Of a stretch of DNA of 64,000 nucleotides, positions 18,378 through 27,678 are shown in pieces. Within the stretch, counting starts at the first letter, position 1. Every line of letters begins with the position of its first letter. Below the pieces are notes generated by a model, which was given only the letters and a program-made list of their open reading frames with translations, searched no databases and was not told the DNA's origin. Source of the stretch: CAZGAQ01 sp964523405 (GTDB lineage Bacteria; Planctomycetota; Phycisphaerae; UBA1845; Fen-1342); NCBI GenBank assembly GCA_964523405.1, contig CAZGAQ010000001.1, positions 353,758 to 417,757 on the forward strand. The letters are read 5' to 3'. Made by a program: the position numbers and the translations under genes.

Positions 18378-19559
18378 ATGTCGGACGTAACCCCGGAAGA
18401 GCTCCACGAGCACGAGCACGAGCACGAGCACGAACGCGACGACGAGGGCATCTCCCGCAAGAATCCGCTGCGGAAGTTCTTCAAGGCGATCATCGCCATG
18501 AAGACGTCCGACCTGCACCTGAAGGCCGGCCTCCCGGCGATGGCCCGGGTGAAGGGGGACCTGCGGCCCCTGCAGGGCGGGCCGCTGACGGGCGAGCAGA
18601 TTCGGGCGGGGATTTTCGAACTGCTCAACGAGAAGCAGCGGAACCTGTATGAGGAGAAGGGGGCCATCGACTTTGCGTATGACATCGGCGCGCAGGGCGA
18701 CGCGGACCGGTTCCGCGTGAACGCGTTCCAGCAGCGGGGCAAGATGTCGGTGGCCGCGCGGCGTGTCTCGCGGGACATCCGCAACTTCGAGCAGCTCTAC
18801 CTGCCGCCGTCGATCGAGAAGGTGACGCACTTCCATCAGGGGATGGTGCTGCTGGCCGGCATCACGGGCTCGGGCAAGAGCACGACGATCGCGGCGATGA
18901 TCGACCACATCAACAAACGCGATCCGGTGCACATCGTAACGGTCGAGGACCCGATCGAGTACCTGTTCACGGACAAGAAGGCGGTCATCAACCAGCGTGA
19001 GGTCGGCATTGACGTGCAGGACTTCCACGATGCGCTGAAGTACCTGATGCGAGAAGACCCGGACATCGTGCTGATCGGCGAGATGCGCGACGTCGAGACG
19101 TTCGGCGCGGCCGTGCACGCGGCCGAGACCGGCCACCTGGTCTTCGGCACGATTCACGCGTCCAGTTCGCCGCAGACGGTTTCGCGTATTCTCGATCTGT
19201 TCCCGGTGGATGAGCGGCGCTCAGTGCGCCAGGCGCTGGAGTTCAACCTGAAGGCGATCATTTGCCAGAAGCTGATCCCCAGCGTGAAGGAAGGCGTGCC
19301 GGTTGTGCCGACCGTCGAGATCATGTTCACCAACGCGTCCATCCGGAAACTCATCCGCGAGGAGCGCGACAACGAAATCGTGGACGTGATCCGGGCCTGC
19401 TACGACGACGGCATGGTGGACTTCACGGAAAACCTGCGTCGCATGGTCGAGACCGGCTTTATCGACCACGCGACGGCGTACGAAGCGGCGCCGAATCCGG
19501 ACGAACTCAAGATGGCCCTCAAGGGCATCAAGGGTCGGACCGCTGGCATTCTCGGATAA
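18378..19559 (+). CDS. PilT-like type IV pilus/twitching ATPase
   Basis: This 393-residue protein is a hexameric secretion-type ATPase of the PilT/PilU subfamily. Walker A is GITGSGKST with Lys167, the Asp box is TVEDPIEYLF, Walker B is DIVLIGEMRD, and the His box is FGTIHASSS. The core is intact, so it probably hydrolyses ATP to retract or remodel a pilus-like fibre. An N-terminal stretch of five His-Glu pairs is encoded by a CACGAG hexanucleotide repeat at 18405-18434. GGAGG precedes the ATG at 18378, and a TATACT box lies at 18290-18295. It leads a cluster with a second, degenerate ATPase and a CvpA-like protein. Confidence 0.9.
   Translation: MSDVTPEELHEHEHEHEHERDDEGISRKNPLRKFFKAIIAMKTSDLHLKAGLPAMARVKGDLRPLQGGPLTGEQIRAGIFELLNEKQRNLYEEKGAIDFAYDIGAQGDADRFRVNAFQQRGKMSVAARRVSRDIRNFEQLYLPPSIEKVTHFHQGMVLLAGITGSGKSTTIAAMIDHINKRDPVHIVTVEDPIEYLFTDKKAVINQREVGIDVQDFHDALKYLMREDPDIVLIGEMRDVETFGAAVHAAETGHLVFGTIHASSSPQTVSRILDLFPVDERRSVRQALEFNLKAIICQKLIPSVKEGVPVVPTVEIMFTNASIRKLIREERDNEIVDVIRACYDDGMVDFTENLRRMVETGFIDHATAYEAAPNPDELKMALKGIKGRTAGILG
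18405..18434 (+). repeat. CACGAG hexanucleotide tandem repeat
   Basis: Four perfect copies of CACGAG and one CACGAA copy lie at the 5' end of the PilT-like gene and encode alternating His and Glu. Copy-number change would stay in frame. Confidence 0.9.
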
Positions 19560-19627
19560 GGGCCCCGGCCGCGCCGGCCGGGAAGGTTGGCCCGGGCCTG
19601 CGGGCCCGGCGTGTAGGAGACTCCCCC

Positions 19628-21457
19628 GTGCACGAATGTCTGGCCCTACTGGCTCAGCTTCCCCCGAGCACGATGTACGTGCAGCCGGTGAAGCTGGTCG
19701 CGGTGGTGCTCTTGTTCGCCCTGTGGGCCCTGTTCGCCCAGTGGGTCGACAAGGACGCCGTCGCGGTCAACACGTACCGCGTGCTCTGGAACCTGCTCGT
19801 GCTCGGAACCGGAGCCGTCGTGATGGCGGCCGCCTGGCTCGTGCCGATCTTCTGGATCGGGCTGGCGGCGATGTTCGTGGTCAACACGACCATGATGATC
19901 GTCTACGTGATTCACCGCAACAAGCTGGTGCGGCCCGAGGATCGCGTGCTGACGGCCGAGCACTTCCGCCGGCTGAAGGAAGAGGGCTTCAGCGGCAAGA
20001 AGAAGGTGAAGGAAGTCAAGGAGCGGGTCCGCCTGACCGGGGCCGACAAGAAGGTTGTGCCCATTCCGGAAGAGGACCCGGAGCGCGAGCAATACCGGCT
20101 GGTACAGGACCTGGTCTTTGATGCCTTGTGGCGGCGCGCGGCGCTCGTCGAGCTCCTGCCCGGCAAGGAAGTCGCCAAGATCACCTACCAGGTCGACGGC
20201 GTGGCCACCGACCGGGAAGGCCTGCCGCGGGCGGAGGCCGATGCCGTCCTGCTGTTCCTCAAACGCATCGCGGGGCTGAACCTCGAGGAGCACCGCAAAC
20301 CACAGAGCGGGCAGATTCTGGCGGCGATTGGCGAACACAAGCACAAGATGTTGGTGCGGACCGACGGTTCGACGGCCGGCGAAAAGCTGACGATGCGGAT
20401 CTTCTACCGCGAAGGCGAGCTCAAGATCCCGGACCTGGGCTTCAACGCCAAACAGCTCGACGCGGTGATGGCGCTGCGCGAGGTTTCGCCCGGCCTGATC
20501 CTGCTGTCGGCGCCGTCCGGGGCGGGCCTGACGACGACCATCTACTCCTTCACGCGGACGCACGACCGCTTCCTGCAGAATGTGCAGACGATCGAGTTCG
20601 AGAAGGAGATGGACCTGGACAACGTGACGCAGAAGGTGTTCTCGACGGTCGAGGGCAAGACTTTCTGCGAGACGCTGCTCAAGCTCGTCCGCTCCGACCC
20701 GGACATCATCGTGCTGCCCGAACTGCGCGACCGCGAGTCGGCGGCCGTGGCGGCCCAGGCGGCCGCGCAGAAGCAGAAGGTGTACGTAGGCCTGGTCGCC
20801 AGCGACGTGTTCGACGCCCTGCGCAAGTGGCTGACGTTGGTGGGCGACAAGGTGCTGGTGGCCAAGGGGCTGCTGGCGATCGCGAACCAGCGGCTGGTGC
20901 GCGTGCTCTGCGGGCAGTGCAAGGAGGCGTACAAGCCCGATGCGGCGATGATGCGCAAGCTGAATCTGCCTGCGGACAAGGTGCTCTACCGCGTCCCGCA
21001 GCCGCAGTTCGATAAGCACGGAACCCCGATCGTCTGCCAGGCCTGCCAGGGCACCGGCTATGTGGGTCGCACGGCGGTGTATGAATGGCTGCAGGTGGAC
21101 GACGGGCTGCGCGAGGTCCTGCGGCGCAGCACCTCGGTGGCGGATATTCAGAGCTACGTCCAGAAGCGGGGCATGCTCGGGCTGCAGGCCCAGGCCCTGC
21201 AGAAGGTGCTCGACGGCGTGACGAGCATCCAGGAGGTTGCCCGGGCGGTGCGCGGCGACAGCGCGCCGCCGCCGGCTGCCGGCACCGGTCAAAAGCCGGG
21301 CGCCAAGCCCGCGGTGCCGCCCAAGCCGGGGCCCCGGCCGGCCGCGCCGGGCGGAGCCAAACCCGCCCCCCCCGGCGGTGCCAAGCCACCCGCCGCACGT
21401 CCGTCAGCCAAGCCGGGTTCCGGAGCCGGTCCGGCCTCGCCGTCTGTTGGGAGTTAG
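19628..21457 (+). CDS. Membrane-anchored PilB/GspE-family ATPase with degenerate Walker A
   Basis: This 609-residue protein aligns with type II secretion/type IV pilus assembly ATPases. Two transmembrane segments occupy about residues 18-75, unlike normal soluble PilB. The ATPase region has APSGAGLTTTIY where G-x-x-G-x-G-K-[ST] is expected; the invariant lysine is Leu301. The Walker B-like segment is DPDIIVLPELRD. The C-terminal zinc motif is intact (CGQC near 428, CQAC near 470), and QRLVR and VGRTAVYEWL fit the family. The last 65 residues are a Pro/Ala/Gly/Lys-rich tail. Catalysis is therefore doubtful; a regulatory or scaffold role beside the active PilT-like partner is inferred. It starts at GTG 19628 after AGGAG. 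Confidence 0.85.
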   Translation: MHECLALLAQLPPSTMYVQPVKLVAVVLLFALWALFAQWVDKDAVAVNTYRVLWNLLVLGTGAVVMAAAWLVPIFWIGLAAMFVVNTTMMIVYVIHRNKLVRPEDRVLTAEHFRRLKEEGFSGKKKVKEVKERVRLTGADKKVVPIPEEDPEREQYRLVQDLVFDALWRRAALVELLPGKEVAKITYQVDGVATDREGLPRAEADAVLLFLKRIAGLNLEEHRKPQSGQILAAIGEHKHKMLVRTDGSTAGEKLTMRIFYREGELKIPDLGFNAKQLDAVMALREVSPGLILLSAPSGAGLTTTIYSFTRTHDRFLQNVQTIEFEKEMDLDNVTQKVFSTVEGKTFCETLLKLVRSDPDIIVLPELRDRESAAVAAQAAAQKQKVYVGLVASDVFDALRKWLTLVGDKVLVAKGLLAIANQRLVRVLCGQCKEAYKPDAAMMRKLNLPADKVLYRVPQPQFDKHGTPIVCQACQGTGYVGRTAVYEWLQVDDGLREVLRRSTSVADIQSYVQKRGMLGLQAQALQKVLDGVTSIQEVARAVRGDSAPPPAAGTGQKPGAKPAVPPKPGPRPAAPGGAKPAPPGGAKPPAARPSAKPGSGAGPASPSVGS

Positions 21458-21460
21458 CCC

Positions 21461-23260
21461 ATGGTACTCAATACCTTCGCCCTGCTCTTCGTGCTCGGCC
21501 TGACGTTCCTGCATTCGATGTGGGGGCTGTTCAGCGGGATCCTGAACGTCTTCTGCGCGATCACGGCGCTGTGTGTGGCGTTCGGGTTCCTCGAGCCGGT
21601 GAACGACCTGGTCACGGGCTCGCTGCATTTGCACTCCAGCTACAGCGAGCCGCTGGTGCTCGTGGTGCTGTTCGTCGTGACGCTGGTCGTGCTGCGCTTG
21701 TTGTCGGACAATTACATCCGCGGCAACGTGCGCGTGCCGATGTACCTCGACTGGGCCGGCGGCGGCGTGGCGGGCTTTGTGCACGCGCAGATCTGCGTCG
21801 GCGTCATGGTGACCGGGTTCCTGATGCTGCCCTGGGGCGGCCGGGTCATGATGCTCCAGAGCATCACGCGCGACCCCCACAACAACATCAATCCCGACAC
21901 CGGGCGCGTGGAGTTTCGCCGTAGCCACCTCTGGCTGCGCTCGGACGAATTCGCCGTGGGCTTGTTCAAGATGATCAGCGGCGGGGCGCTGCGGGGCGAG
22001 ACCACTTTCGCCGAGGTCTACCCGGACTACACGCAGTGGGTCGCCTGGACGGGGAACCAGGTGCAGCCCGAGTCGCTGACCAGCCCGCTGCGCGACGCCA
22101 GCAACGACGGGTTCAAGGACGGCCTGAGTGTGGACCAGTGGTGGGAGCTCAAAGACGCCCAGGCCCAGTTGGCCTCCGACGACGCGCGGTACCGCAAGGG
22201 CGTCCCGAACAAGGGCACGCCCGTACCGCCGTACGACCCGCTCGCCTACAAATCCCCGACGGGGCGACTCATCGCCGTGCGCCTGGTGCTCGGCGCGGCA
22301 TCCGCCGATCGCGAGAAGGAGTATGGACACCACCGCTTCCGGCCGACGCTGCTGCGCCTGGTGGGGGACGTGACCCTGCCCGACGGCACGCGCGAGCCGA
22401 AGGACTACGTGGCCCAGCTCATCGGCGGGGTGGACTCCAACCTGGGTGACAAGGTGCGGGTGGCCGATCCGGACAACAACTTCTCTCTGCCGGCGACGGG
22501 GAAGGAGAAGCTCGACGCCTACTTCGAAGTCGATCCGGGCTTCGAGCCCCGCTTCGTGGAGTATCGCCGCCATGCCCGCGCGGCGCTGGTCGCGGCCACG
22601 AAGAAGGAACATGCCCCCACGCGTCTGGCGGCGGCGGCGGCGCCGGGCAAGGAAGGCGGCGGGGCACAGGGCCACGGTGTCGCGCGGTTCATGGACACGG
22701 TGGTCAAGAGCGGCGAGTCGATTGACCTGCCCTTCCGGATGGTCGCCGAAAAGCTGCGCAGCAACGGGACCGACCTGGAACTGAAGAATGGCCAGTACGA
22801 GTCGGGCCGCGTTACGGGCGCGAAGAAGACGCTCGAGGACGGCAAGGAGTACGTCGACAAGTTCGTCGTTCCCGAAGGCAAGAAGCTCTTCCAGATCCAG
22901 ACGCATACGCGAAAGATGGAGTCGATCGTCGGGCAGGCGCTCAACTTTGCGGCCTCGACGACCAACCAGTACGTGGCGATTGACCGCGTCGGCGAAAAGC
23001 ACAAGCTGTGCGGTTACTACGCGATCGTGAAGCGTGGCGAGGACCAGTTCATCGAGATGTACTACGTCCCGGCGCCGGACGATGTCGGCTACAGCGGTCT
23101 GCTCAACTTCTCGGATTCGTCCATTCGGCGCGAGCTCCGCGACCAGGAGGAGGCGATCCTCGGGCTGATTTTCGTGGTGCCGCCAGGGACGTGCATCACC
23201 AAGATTCAGAGCCAGGGTGGCAGCGTGGACTTCGGGAGCGAAATCTGCGTCGGCGGATAG
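21461..23260 (+). CDS. CvpA-like membrane protein with large soluble C-terminus
   Basis: This 599-residue protein begins with four hydrophobic segments in the first about 130 residues (SMWGLFSGILNVFCAITALC, LVLVVLFVVTLVVLRLL, AGGGVAGFVHAQICVGVMV), a CvpA/colicin V production-like arrangement. The remaining 450 residues are soluble and not recognised; they end in a segment with LLNFSDSSIRRELRD and FVVPPGTCI. The gene starts 3 bases after the stop of the degenerate ATPase, with GGAG in the end of that gene, so translation is probably coupled. This suggests that the three products act in one envelope complex. Function is unknown. Confidence 0.75.
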   Translation: MVLNTFALLFVLGLTFLHSMWGLFSGILNVFCAITALCVAFGFLEPVNDLVTGSLHLHSSYSEPLVLVVLFVVTLVVLRLLSDNYIRGNVRVPMYLDWAGGGVAGFVHAQICVGVMVTGFLMLPWGGRVMMLQSITRDPHNNINPDTGRVEFRRSHLWLRSDEFAVGLFKMISGGALRGETTFAEVYPDYTQWVAWTGNQVQPESLTSPLRDASNDGFKDGLSVDQWWELKDAQAQLASDDARYRKGVPNKGTPVPPYDPLAYKSPTGRLIAVRLVLGAASADREKEYGHHRFRPTLLRLVGDVTLPDGTREPKDYVAQLIGGVDSNLGDKVRVADPDNNFSLPATGKEKLDAYFEVDPGFEPRFVEYRRHARAALVAATKKEHAPTRLAAAAAPGKEGGGAQGHGVARFMDTVVKSGESIDLPFRMVAEKLRSNGTDLELKNGQYESGRVTGAKKTLEDGKEYVDKFVVPEGKKLFQIQTHTRKMESIVGQALNFAASTTNQYVAIDRVGEKHKLCGYYAIVKRGEDQFIEMYYVPAPDDVGYSGLLNFSDSSIRRELRDQEEAILGLIFVVPPGTCITKIQSQGGSVDFGSEICVGG

Positions 23261-23569
23261 TCCCGCCGCCGCTCCAGGTTATCCGGACTGAGGCCGTCGC
23301 CGTCTAGCCGCGGCGGCGGCCTGCGTCGTTGGAACGGCGGGCGCTGCGCTGGGGGGGCTCTATGTCCGGACGCTTCCCATAATGGGGGGACGGGGGCGGA
23401 AATTGCTTGGGGAGCGGCGCTTTGACGGCCTAAGATTGGTGCTGGAGCGCCGCGGGTCGGGCCGATCATCTCCCGCTGCGCGGACAGCGAATGCGCTGAG
23501 GAGCTGGACATGCGCTGGGCTGACGCACCGGGGGTGGGTCGTGAGCATGGGCGGCAGGAGGGCGGCGGA

Positions 23570-26056
23570 ATGGGTCTGCGTACTTACCGGCCGCTGGCCT
23601 TAACTGTTCTCGTTGCGCTGGCCGGGTTGGCGCCCGCTTGGGCTGGTGAAGGGGGCTTGATCCCCGTGCCGACCGAGGCGGACGCACGTGTTTTGGAACT
23701 CAAGACCGGCTCCGTGAACACGCGCGCGGCCGACAATCTCCTCACCGCCGAGGGCGTGCAGCTCGATCCGGCCGGCCGTTACGTCGCGCAACTCGACGGC
23801 CCGCTGACGCCGGAGCGTGAGGCGCTGCTGGTGGCCGCGGGCATTCGCTTGGGCGACTATCTGCCCAACTACGCCTACATCGTGCGCCTGACCGATGCGG
23901 CGCTGGCTGCCGCCCGGCAACTGCCGTTCTTGACGTGGGTGGGGGCCTACGACCGCAGTTGGAAACTGGACCCGACGCTCGGGCTGCGCCCGAACCTGAC
24001 GGACTTCCGGGCAAACCTGGCTACGGGGGGGCAGACCCAGGTCGTCATCATGCTGTTTGACGGCGAGGACGCGGCTTCGGTCGTGGACGAGTTGCTGCGC
24101 CGCGGGGCCATCGTGCTCGGTGCGAATCAGAGTGATCAGCAGTGGCTGATCGATGCGCTGCTCCCGCCGGCCGACGCATCCGCGCTCGCCGATCTCGCCG
24201 CCGTGCAGTACATCGAGGATGCTCCGCAGGGCACGTTCCGCAATGACACGAACCGCTGGATCGTGCAATCGAACGTCAGCGGCGCGACGCCCGTGTGGGA
24301 CCAGGGCATTCATGGGGAGGGCCAGATCGCCGGCCTGATCGACGGTACCGTGTATGAAGCCCACTGCATGTTCGATGATAGCGTGGCCGTCGGTCCGACT
24401 CACCGCAAGCTCATCGCCATGCGCAATGCCGGCACGGTGAATTCACACGGGACGCACACGGCCGGCACACTGGCCGGAGACGCCAGCCCGTACGGGACGT
24501 ACACCACCAATGACGGGCTGGCTTTTGCGGCGAAGATCAGCTTCTCCGAGGTCAACGCCGTCTACAGCAGTCCGTCCACGCTGTACCAGCGGTTGGTGGA
24601 CGCCCACACGGACGGGGCCCGCGTGCACAGCAATAGCTGGGGCGACGACGGCACAACGGCCTACACGACCTGGAGCCGGCAGATCGACCAGTTCTCGTAC
24701 AACTACGAAGACAGCCTGGTCGCGTTCGCGGTGAGCAATGGCAGCGCGGTGACGACGCCGGAGAATGCCAAGGACGTGCTGGCGGTGGCCGCTTCGCTGG
24801 ACACGCCCAATCAGGGCAGTCTGTGCAGCGGTGGCACCGGTCCGACCGCGGACGGACGGCGCCGGCCCGAAGTGTTTGCCCCGGGCTGCTCGACGGTGTC
24901 TGCGGATGCGCTGACGACGTGCGGGACACGCACGATGACAGGCACGTCCATGGCGTGCCCGGCCGTGGCCGGTGCCGGGGTGCTCGTGCGCCAGTACTTC
25001 ACTGAGGGCTTCTACCCCACCGGCGCGCGGGTGCCGGCGAACGCCTTTGTGCCGACGGGGGCGCTGCTCAAGGCCGTGCTGATCAACTCGGCCGTGGACA
25101 TGACCGGGATCAGCGGCTATCCGAGCAACCAGGAGGGGTGGGGACGCGTGCTGCTGGCGGGGACGCTGTACTTCGCCGGCGCAACGCGCGGGCTGATCGT
25201 GCAGGATGTGCGCAACGCGAGTGGTCTGACGACCGGGCAGACGGCCACGTACACGTTCAACGTCACCGGCAGCACCGCCCCGCTGCACCTGACGCTGGTC
25301 TGGACGGAGCCGCCGGCGGCAGTGAACGCGGCAAACCCGGTGATCAACAACCTCGACCTGGAGGTGACGGCGCCGGGCAGCGTGCTCTATCGGGGCAACG
25401 TCTTTGCCAGCGGGCAGTCCACGACGGGCGGAACGGCCGATGCGAAAAACAACGTGGAGCAGGTGTATCGGCTGGCGCCGGCCCTGGGTGCGTACACCGT
25501 GACGGTGCGCGGCGCCGCCATCAACCAGGGCACGCAGGGCTACGCCCTGGTCGTGACCGGCAATGTGTCGACGTGCACGGCCCCGCAGGTGACGGGACAG
25601 CCGACGGCGGCGACGCGCGGCCTGGGCGGGTCGGCGACCTTCACGGTGACGGCGACCGGCTCGGCGACGCTCAGTTACCAGTGGCGGAAGAATGGCAACA
25701 ACATCGACGGTGCCACGGACAACAGTTACACGCTGAATCCGGTGCATGAGAGCGATGCCGGCAGCTACGATTGTGTCGTCAGCAACGGTTGCGGTACGGA
25801 CACGAGCGCTCCGGCCGTGCTGACCTTGACGCTGCCGGCCGCCTGCCCGGGTGACGCGAACTGCGACGGCGCGGTGAACTGGCGGGACATCGACTTCCTG
25901 ATCGCCGGGCTGAACGACAGCATCGTGGCGTGGGAGACGCTTTTCACGCCCGTGCCCAGTTGCCCCTTCGCGGCCCTGGATACCAGTGGCGACGGCCATG
26001 TGAACTGGCGCGACATCGATCCGTTCATCGCGCGCATGAACACGACGTGCCCGTAG
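23570..26056 (+). CDS. Exported subtilisin-like (S8) protease with Ig-like domain and dockerin-type tail
   Basis: This 828-residue protein has a signal peptide ending at AWA about residue 26. The S8 triad is Asp258 in GLIDG, His293 in NSHGTHTAGT and Ser460 in GTSMACPAVAG. A jelly-roll domain follows, with NLDLEVTAPGSV. An immunoglobulin-like domain (QVTGQPTAATRG, SYQWRKNG, DAGSYDCVVSN) is next, and the last 70 residues contain two EF-hand-like repeats, GDANCDGAVNWRDID and DTSGDGHVNWRDID. Such tails are common on planctomycete exported proteins. It presumably degrades extracellular protein and may be anchored by calcium-dependent contacts. The ATG at 23570 follows GGAGGGCGGCGG. Confidence 0.9.
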   Translation: MGLRTYRPLALTVLVALAGLAPAWAGEGGLIPVPTEADARVLELKTGSVNTRAADNLLTAEGVQLDPAGRYVAQLDGPLTPEREALLVAAGIRLGDYLPNYAYIVRLTDAALAAARQLPFLTWVGAYDRSWKLDPTLGLRPNLTDFRANLATGGQTQVVIMLFDGEDAASVVDELLRRGAIVLGANQSDQQWLIDALLPPADASALADLAAVQYIEDAPQGTFRNDTNRWIVQSNVSGATPVWDQGIHGEGQIAGLIDGTVYEAHCMFDDSVAVGPTHRKLIAMRNAGTVNSHGTHTAGTLAGDASPYGTYTTNDGLAFAAKISFSEVNAVYSSPSTLYQRLVDAHTDGARVHSNSWGDDGTTAYTTWSRQIDQFSYNYEDSLVAFAVSNGSAVTTPENAKDVLAVAASLDTPNQGSLCSGGTGPTADGRRRPEVFAPGCSTVSADALTTCGTRTMTGTSMACPAVAGAGVLVRQYFTEGFYPTGARVPANAFVPTGALLKAVLINSAVDMTGISGYPSNQEGWGRVLLAGTLYFAGATRGLIVQDVRNASGLTTGQTATYTFNVTGSTAPLHLTLVWTEPPAAVNAANPVINNLDLEVTAPGSVLYRGNVFASGQSTTGGTADAKNNVEQVYRLAPALGAYTVTVRGAAINQGTQGYALVVTGNVSTCTAPQVTGQPTAATRGLGGSATFTVTATGSATLSYQWRKNGNNIDGATDNSYTLNPVHESDAGSYDCVVSNGCGTDTSAPAVLTLTLPAACPGDANCDGAVNWRDIDFLIAGLNDSIVAWETLFTPVPSCPFAALDTSGDGHVNWRDIDPFIARMNTTCP

Positions 26057-26110
26057 GCAGCGTGATCCGGTGCGCACGTAACCGCGCGACAGCGAGGCCG
26101 CGGCCGGCGG

Positions 26111-26983
26111 TTAGCCGGTAATCTTCAATTGCGGGAGCGGCAGGCTCTGGCGCGCCCGCTCCTGCAGCGCACTGGCCAGACGGGTCACGAAATCGTCGAG
26201 GGCGGCGATGACGGCCGGCTCGGCATCGGTGAAGTTCGCGGCGGGGCGTCCGGCATCCCCGTGGGCGCGAATAGCCGCATTCAGGGGCAGGGCCCCGAGG
26301 AACGGGACCTGCAGCTCCGTGGCCGCGTTACGGGCTCCGCCGTGGCTGAAGATCTCGTCACGATGGCCGCAGTGCGGGCAGACGTAGTAGCTCATGTTCT
26401 CGACGATGCCGAGCGGGTGGACGCCGAGCTTCTCGTACATGTGCAAAGCGCGGAGCGCGTCGGCGAGGGCGACATCCTGCGGGGTGCAGACGACGATCGC
26501 GCCGGTCAGCGGAATGGACTGGGCGAGCGTGAGCGGAATGTCGCCCGTTCCCGGCGGCAAGTCGACGAAGAGATAGTCCAGTTCGCCCCACAGCGTGACC
26601 TCGAGCATCTCCTTGACATACTTCTGCGCCATCGGTCCGCGCCAAATCACGGCCTGGTCCGGCTGCAGCAGGTGACCCATGCTGACGACCTTCAAGCCGT
26701 CGCTCTCGGGCGGCACGAGGCGTCCGTCCGGCGTCATCTGCGGCTGTAGGTGCTCGGTGCCGGTGAGCTTGGGCAGGGAAGGACCGTAGACGTCTCCGTC
26801 GAGCAGGGCCGTGCGGAAGCCCTTACGCTGCAAGCCGACGGCGGCCAGCAGCGCGATCGTGCTCTTGCCGACCCCGCCCTTGCCGGCGCCGACGGCGATG
26901 ACCTGCTTCACGCCGGCAAGCTGCTGCGGGGCCGCGGGTTCGTCCTGGTGATGGTGCTGGTGGCCGGTGGCCGAATCGCTCAT
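26111..26983 (-). CDS. mrp: Mrp/ApbC-family Fe-S cluster carrier ATPase
   Basis: This 290-residue protein is a P-loop ATPase that carries and transfers Fe-S clusters in the cytoplasm. The deviant Walker A GAGKGGVGKST is at about residues 32-42, LLDGDVYGPSLP follows, DYLFVDLPPGTGD is the switch II region, and CPHC near residue 198 is the cluster-binding pair. A His-rich N-terminus (HQHHHQDE) could bind metal. The N-terminal DUF59 domain of some Mrp proteins is absent. GGAG precedes the ATG at 26983. Confidence 0.93.
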   Translation of the reverse strand: MSDSATGHQHHHQDEPAAPQQLAGVKQVIAVGAGKGGVGKSTIALLAAVGLQRKGFRTALLDGDVYGPSLPKLTGTEHLQPQMTPDGRLVPPESDGLKVVSMGHLLQPDQAVIWRGPMAQKYVKEMLEVTLWGELDYLFVDLPPGTGDIPLTLAQSIPLTGAIVVCTPQDVALADALRALHMYEKLGVHPLGIVENMSYYVCPHCGHRDEIFSHGGARNAATELQVPFLGALPLNAAIRAHGDAGRPAANFTDAEPAVIAALDDFVTRLASALQERARQSLPLPQLKITG

Positions 26984-27222
26984 GCGGTACTCCGGGGAAA
27001 GCTCGTCATGCGCCGGACAGACCCGGCGGGGCCGTGACCCGGCCGGTCTGCCCGGACTCGTTCCGTCTGCTAAGGATAGGCGCCCGGCAGTCTGGCCGCT
27101 ACCGGCGGAGGGTGTGGCCCCCAGAAACCTGAAGGTCCCGGCACCGTGCCATGGCGGGCACAGTACCGGGACGACGAAATTCGAGCCCCGCCGAGGTGGT
27201 CATGAAAACGCGGTGTCGGCCG

Positions 27223-27471
27223 CTACAGGAGCGGTGTCCCCCACCGCTGTCCGTACGCCTCATCGTTGATGACGGCGAACCAGCCGTCGTCATCGACGTT
27301 GACGTCGTACACCGCGTCGCTGATCCCGCGCGCGGCAAAGTAGAACTGCACCGCTTCGAGCAGCTCCTGTTCCTCCGCGTCACGCGACACATCGAGGTCG
27401 ATCGTCCGAACCTCGGTGTTGTCGTAACCGTAACGCGGCACGCAGCGAATCATGAGCGCCGTCTTCTTCAT
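27223..27471 (-). CDS. Small hypothetical protein
   Basis: This 82-residue acidic protein is not recognised. It has no signal peptide or membrane segment; residues 1-35 contain CVPRYGYDNTEVRTIDLDVS, and the C-terminal half has VYDVNVDDDGWFAVIND. The ATG at 27471 is supported by GGAAGGAAG just upstream; an ATG 42 bases further upstream is less likely. Confidence 0.6.
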   Translation of the reverse strand: MKKTALMIRCVPRYGYDNTEVRTIDLDVSRDAEEQELLEAVQFYFAARGISDAVYDVNVDDDGWFAVINDEAYGQRWGTPLL

Positions 27472-27678
27472 CGCTTCCTTCCTGCCGGGAGCCGGCCACG
27501 CGACCGTCTCCACGCAGAATTATACTCGCCACCCATGTTCATTATACGGCTGACCCCCGGTGGGTATTCAAGATTCCGCGGATTAGCGGCTCGTACAGAT
27601 AAGCACGTGCGGTACACAGCATGGCTTGAGCTTACGTATGCGGCGCGGTCCGATTTGACGGCTGACTCCGGAGCCGCC

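Noticed and set aside
18405..18434. CRISPR-like array
   Set aside because: Unit of six bases with no spacers, inside a coding sequence. No CRISPR array was seen elsewhere.
19646..21292. Long minus-strand frame opposite the degenerate PilB-like gene
   Set aside because: Antisense artefact of high GC; no domain match.
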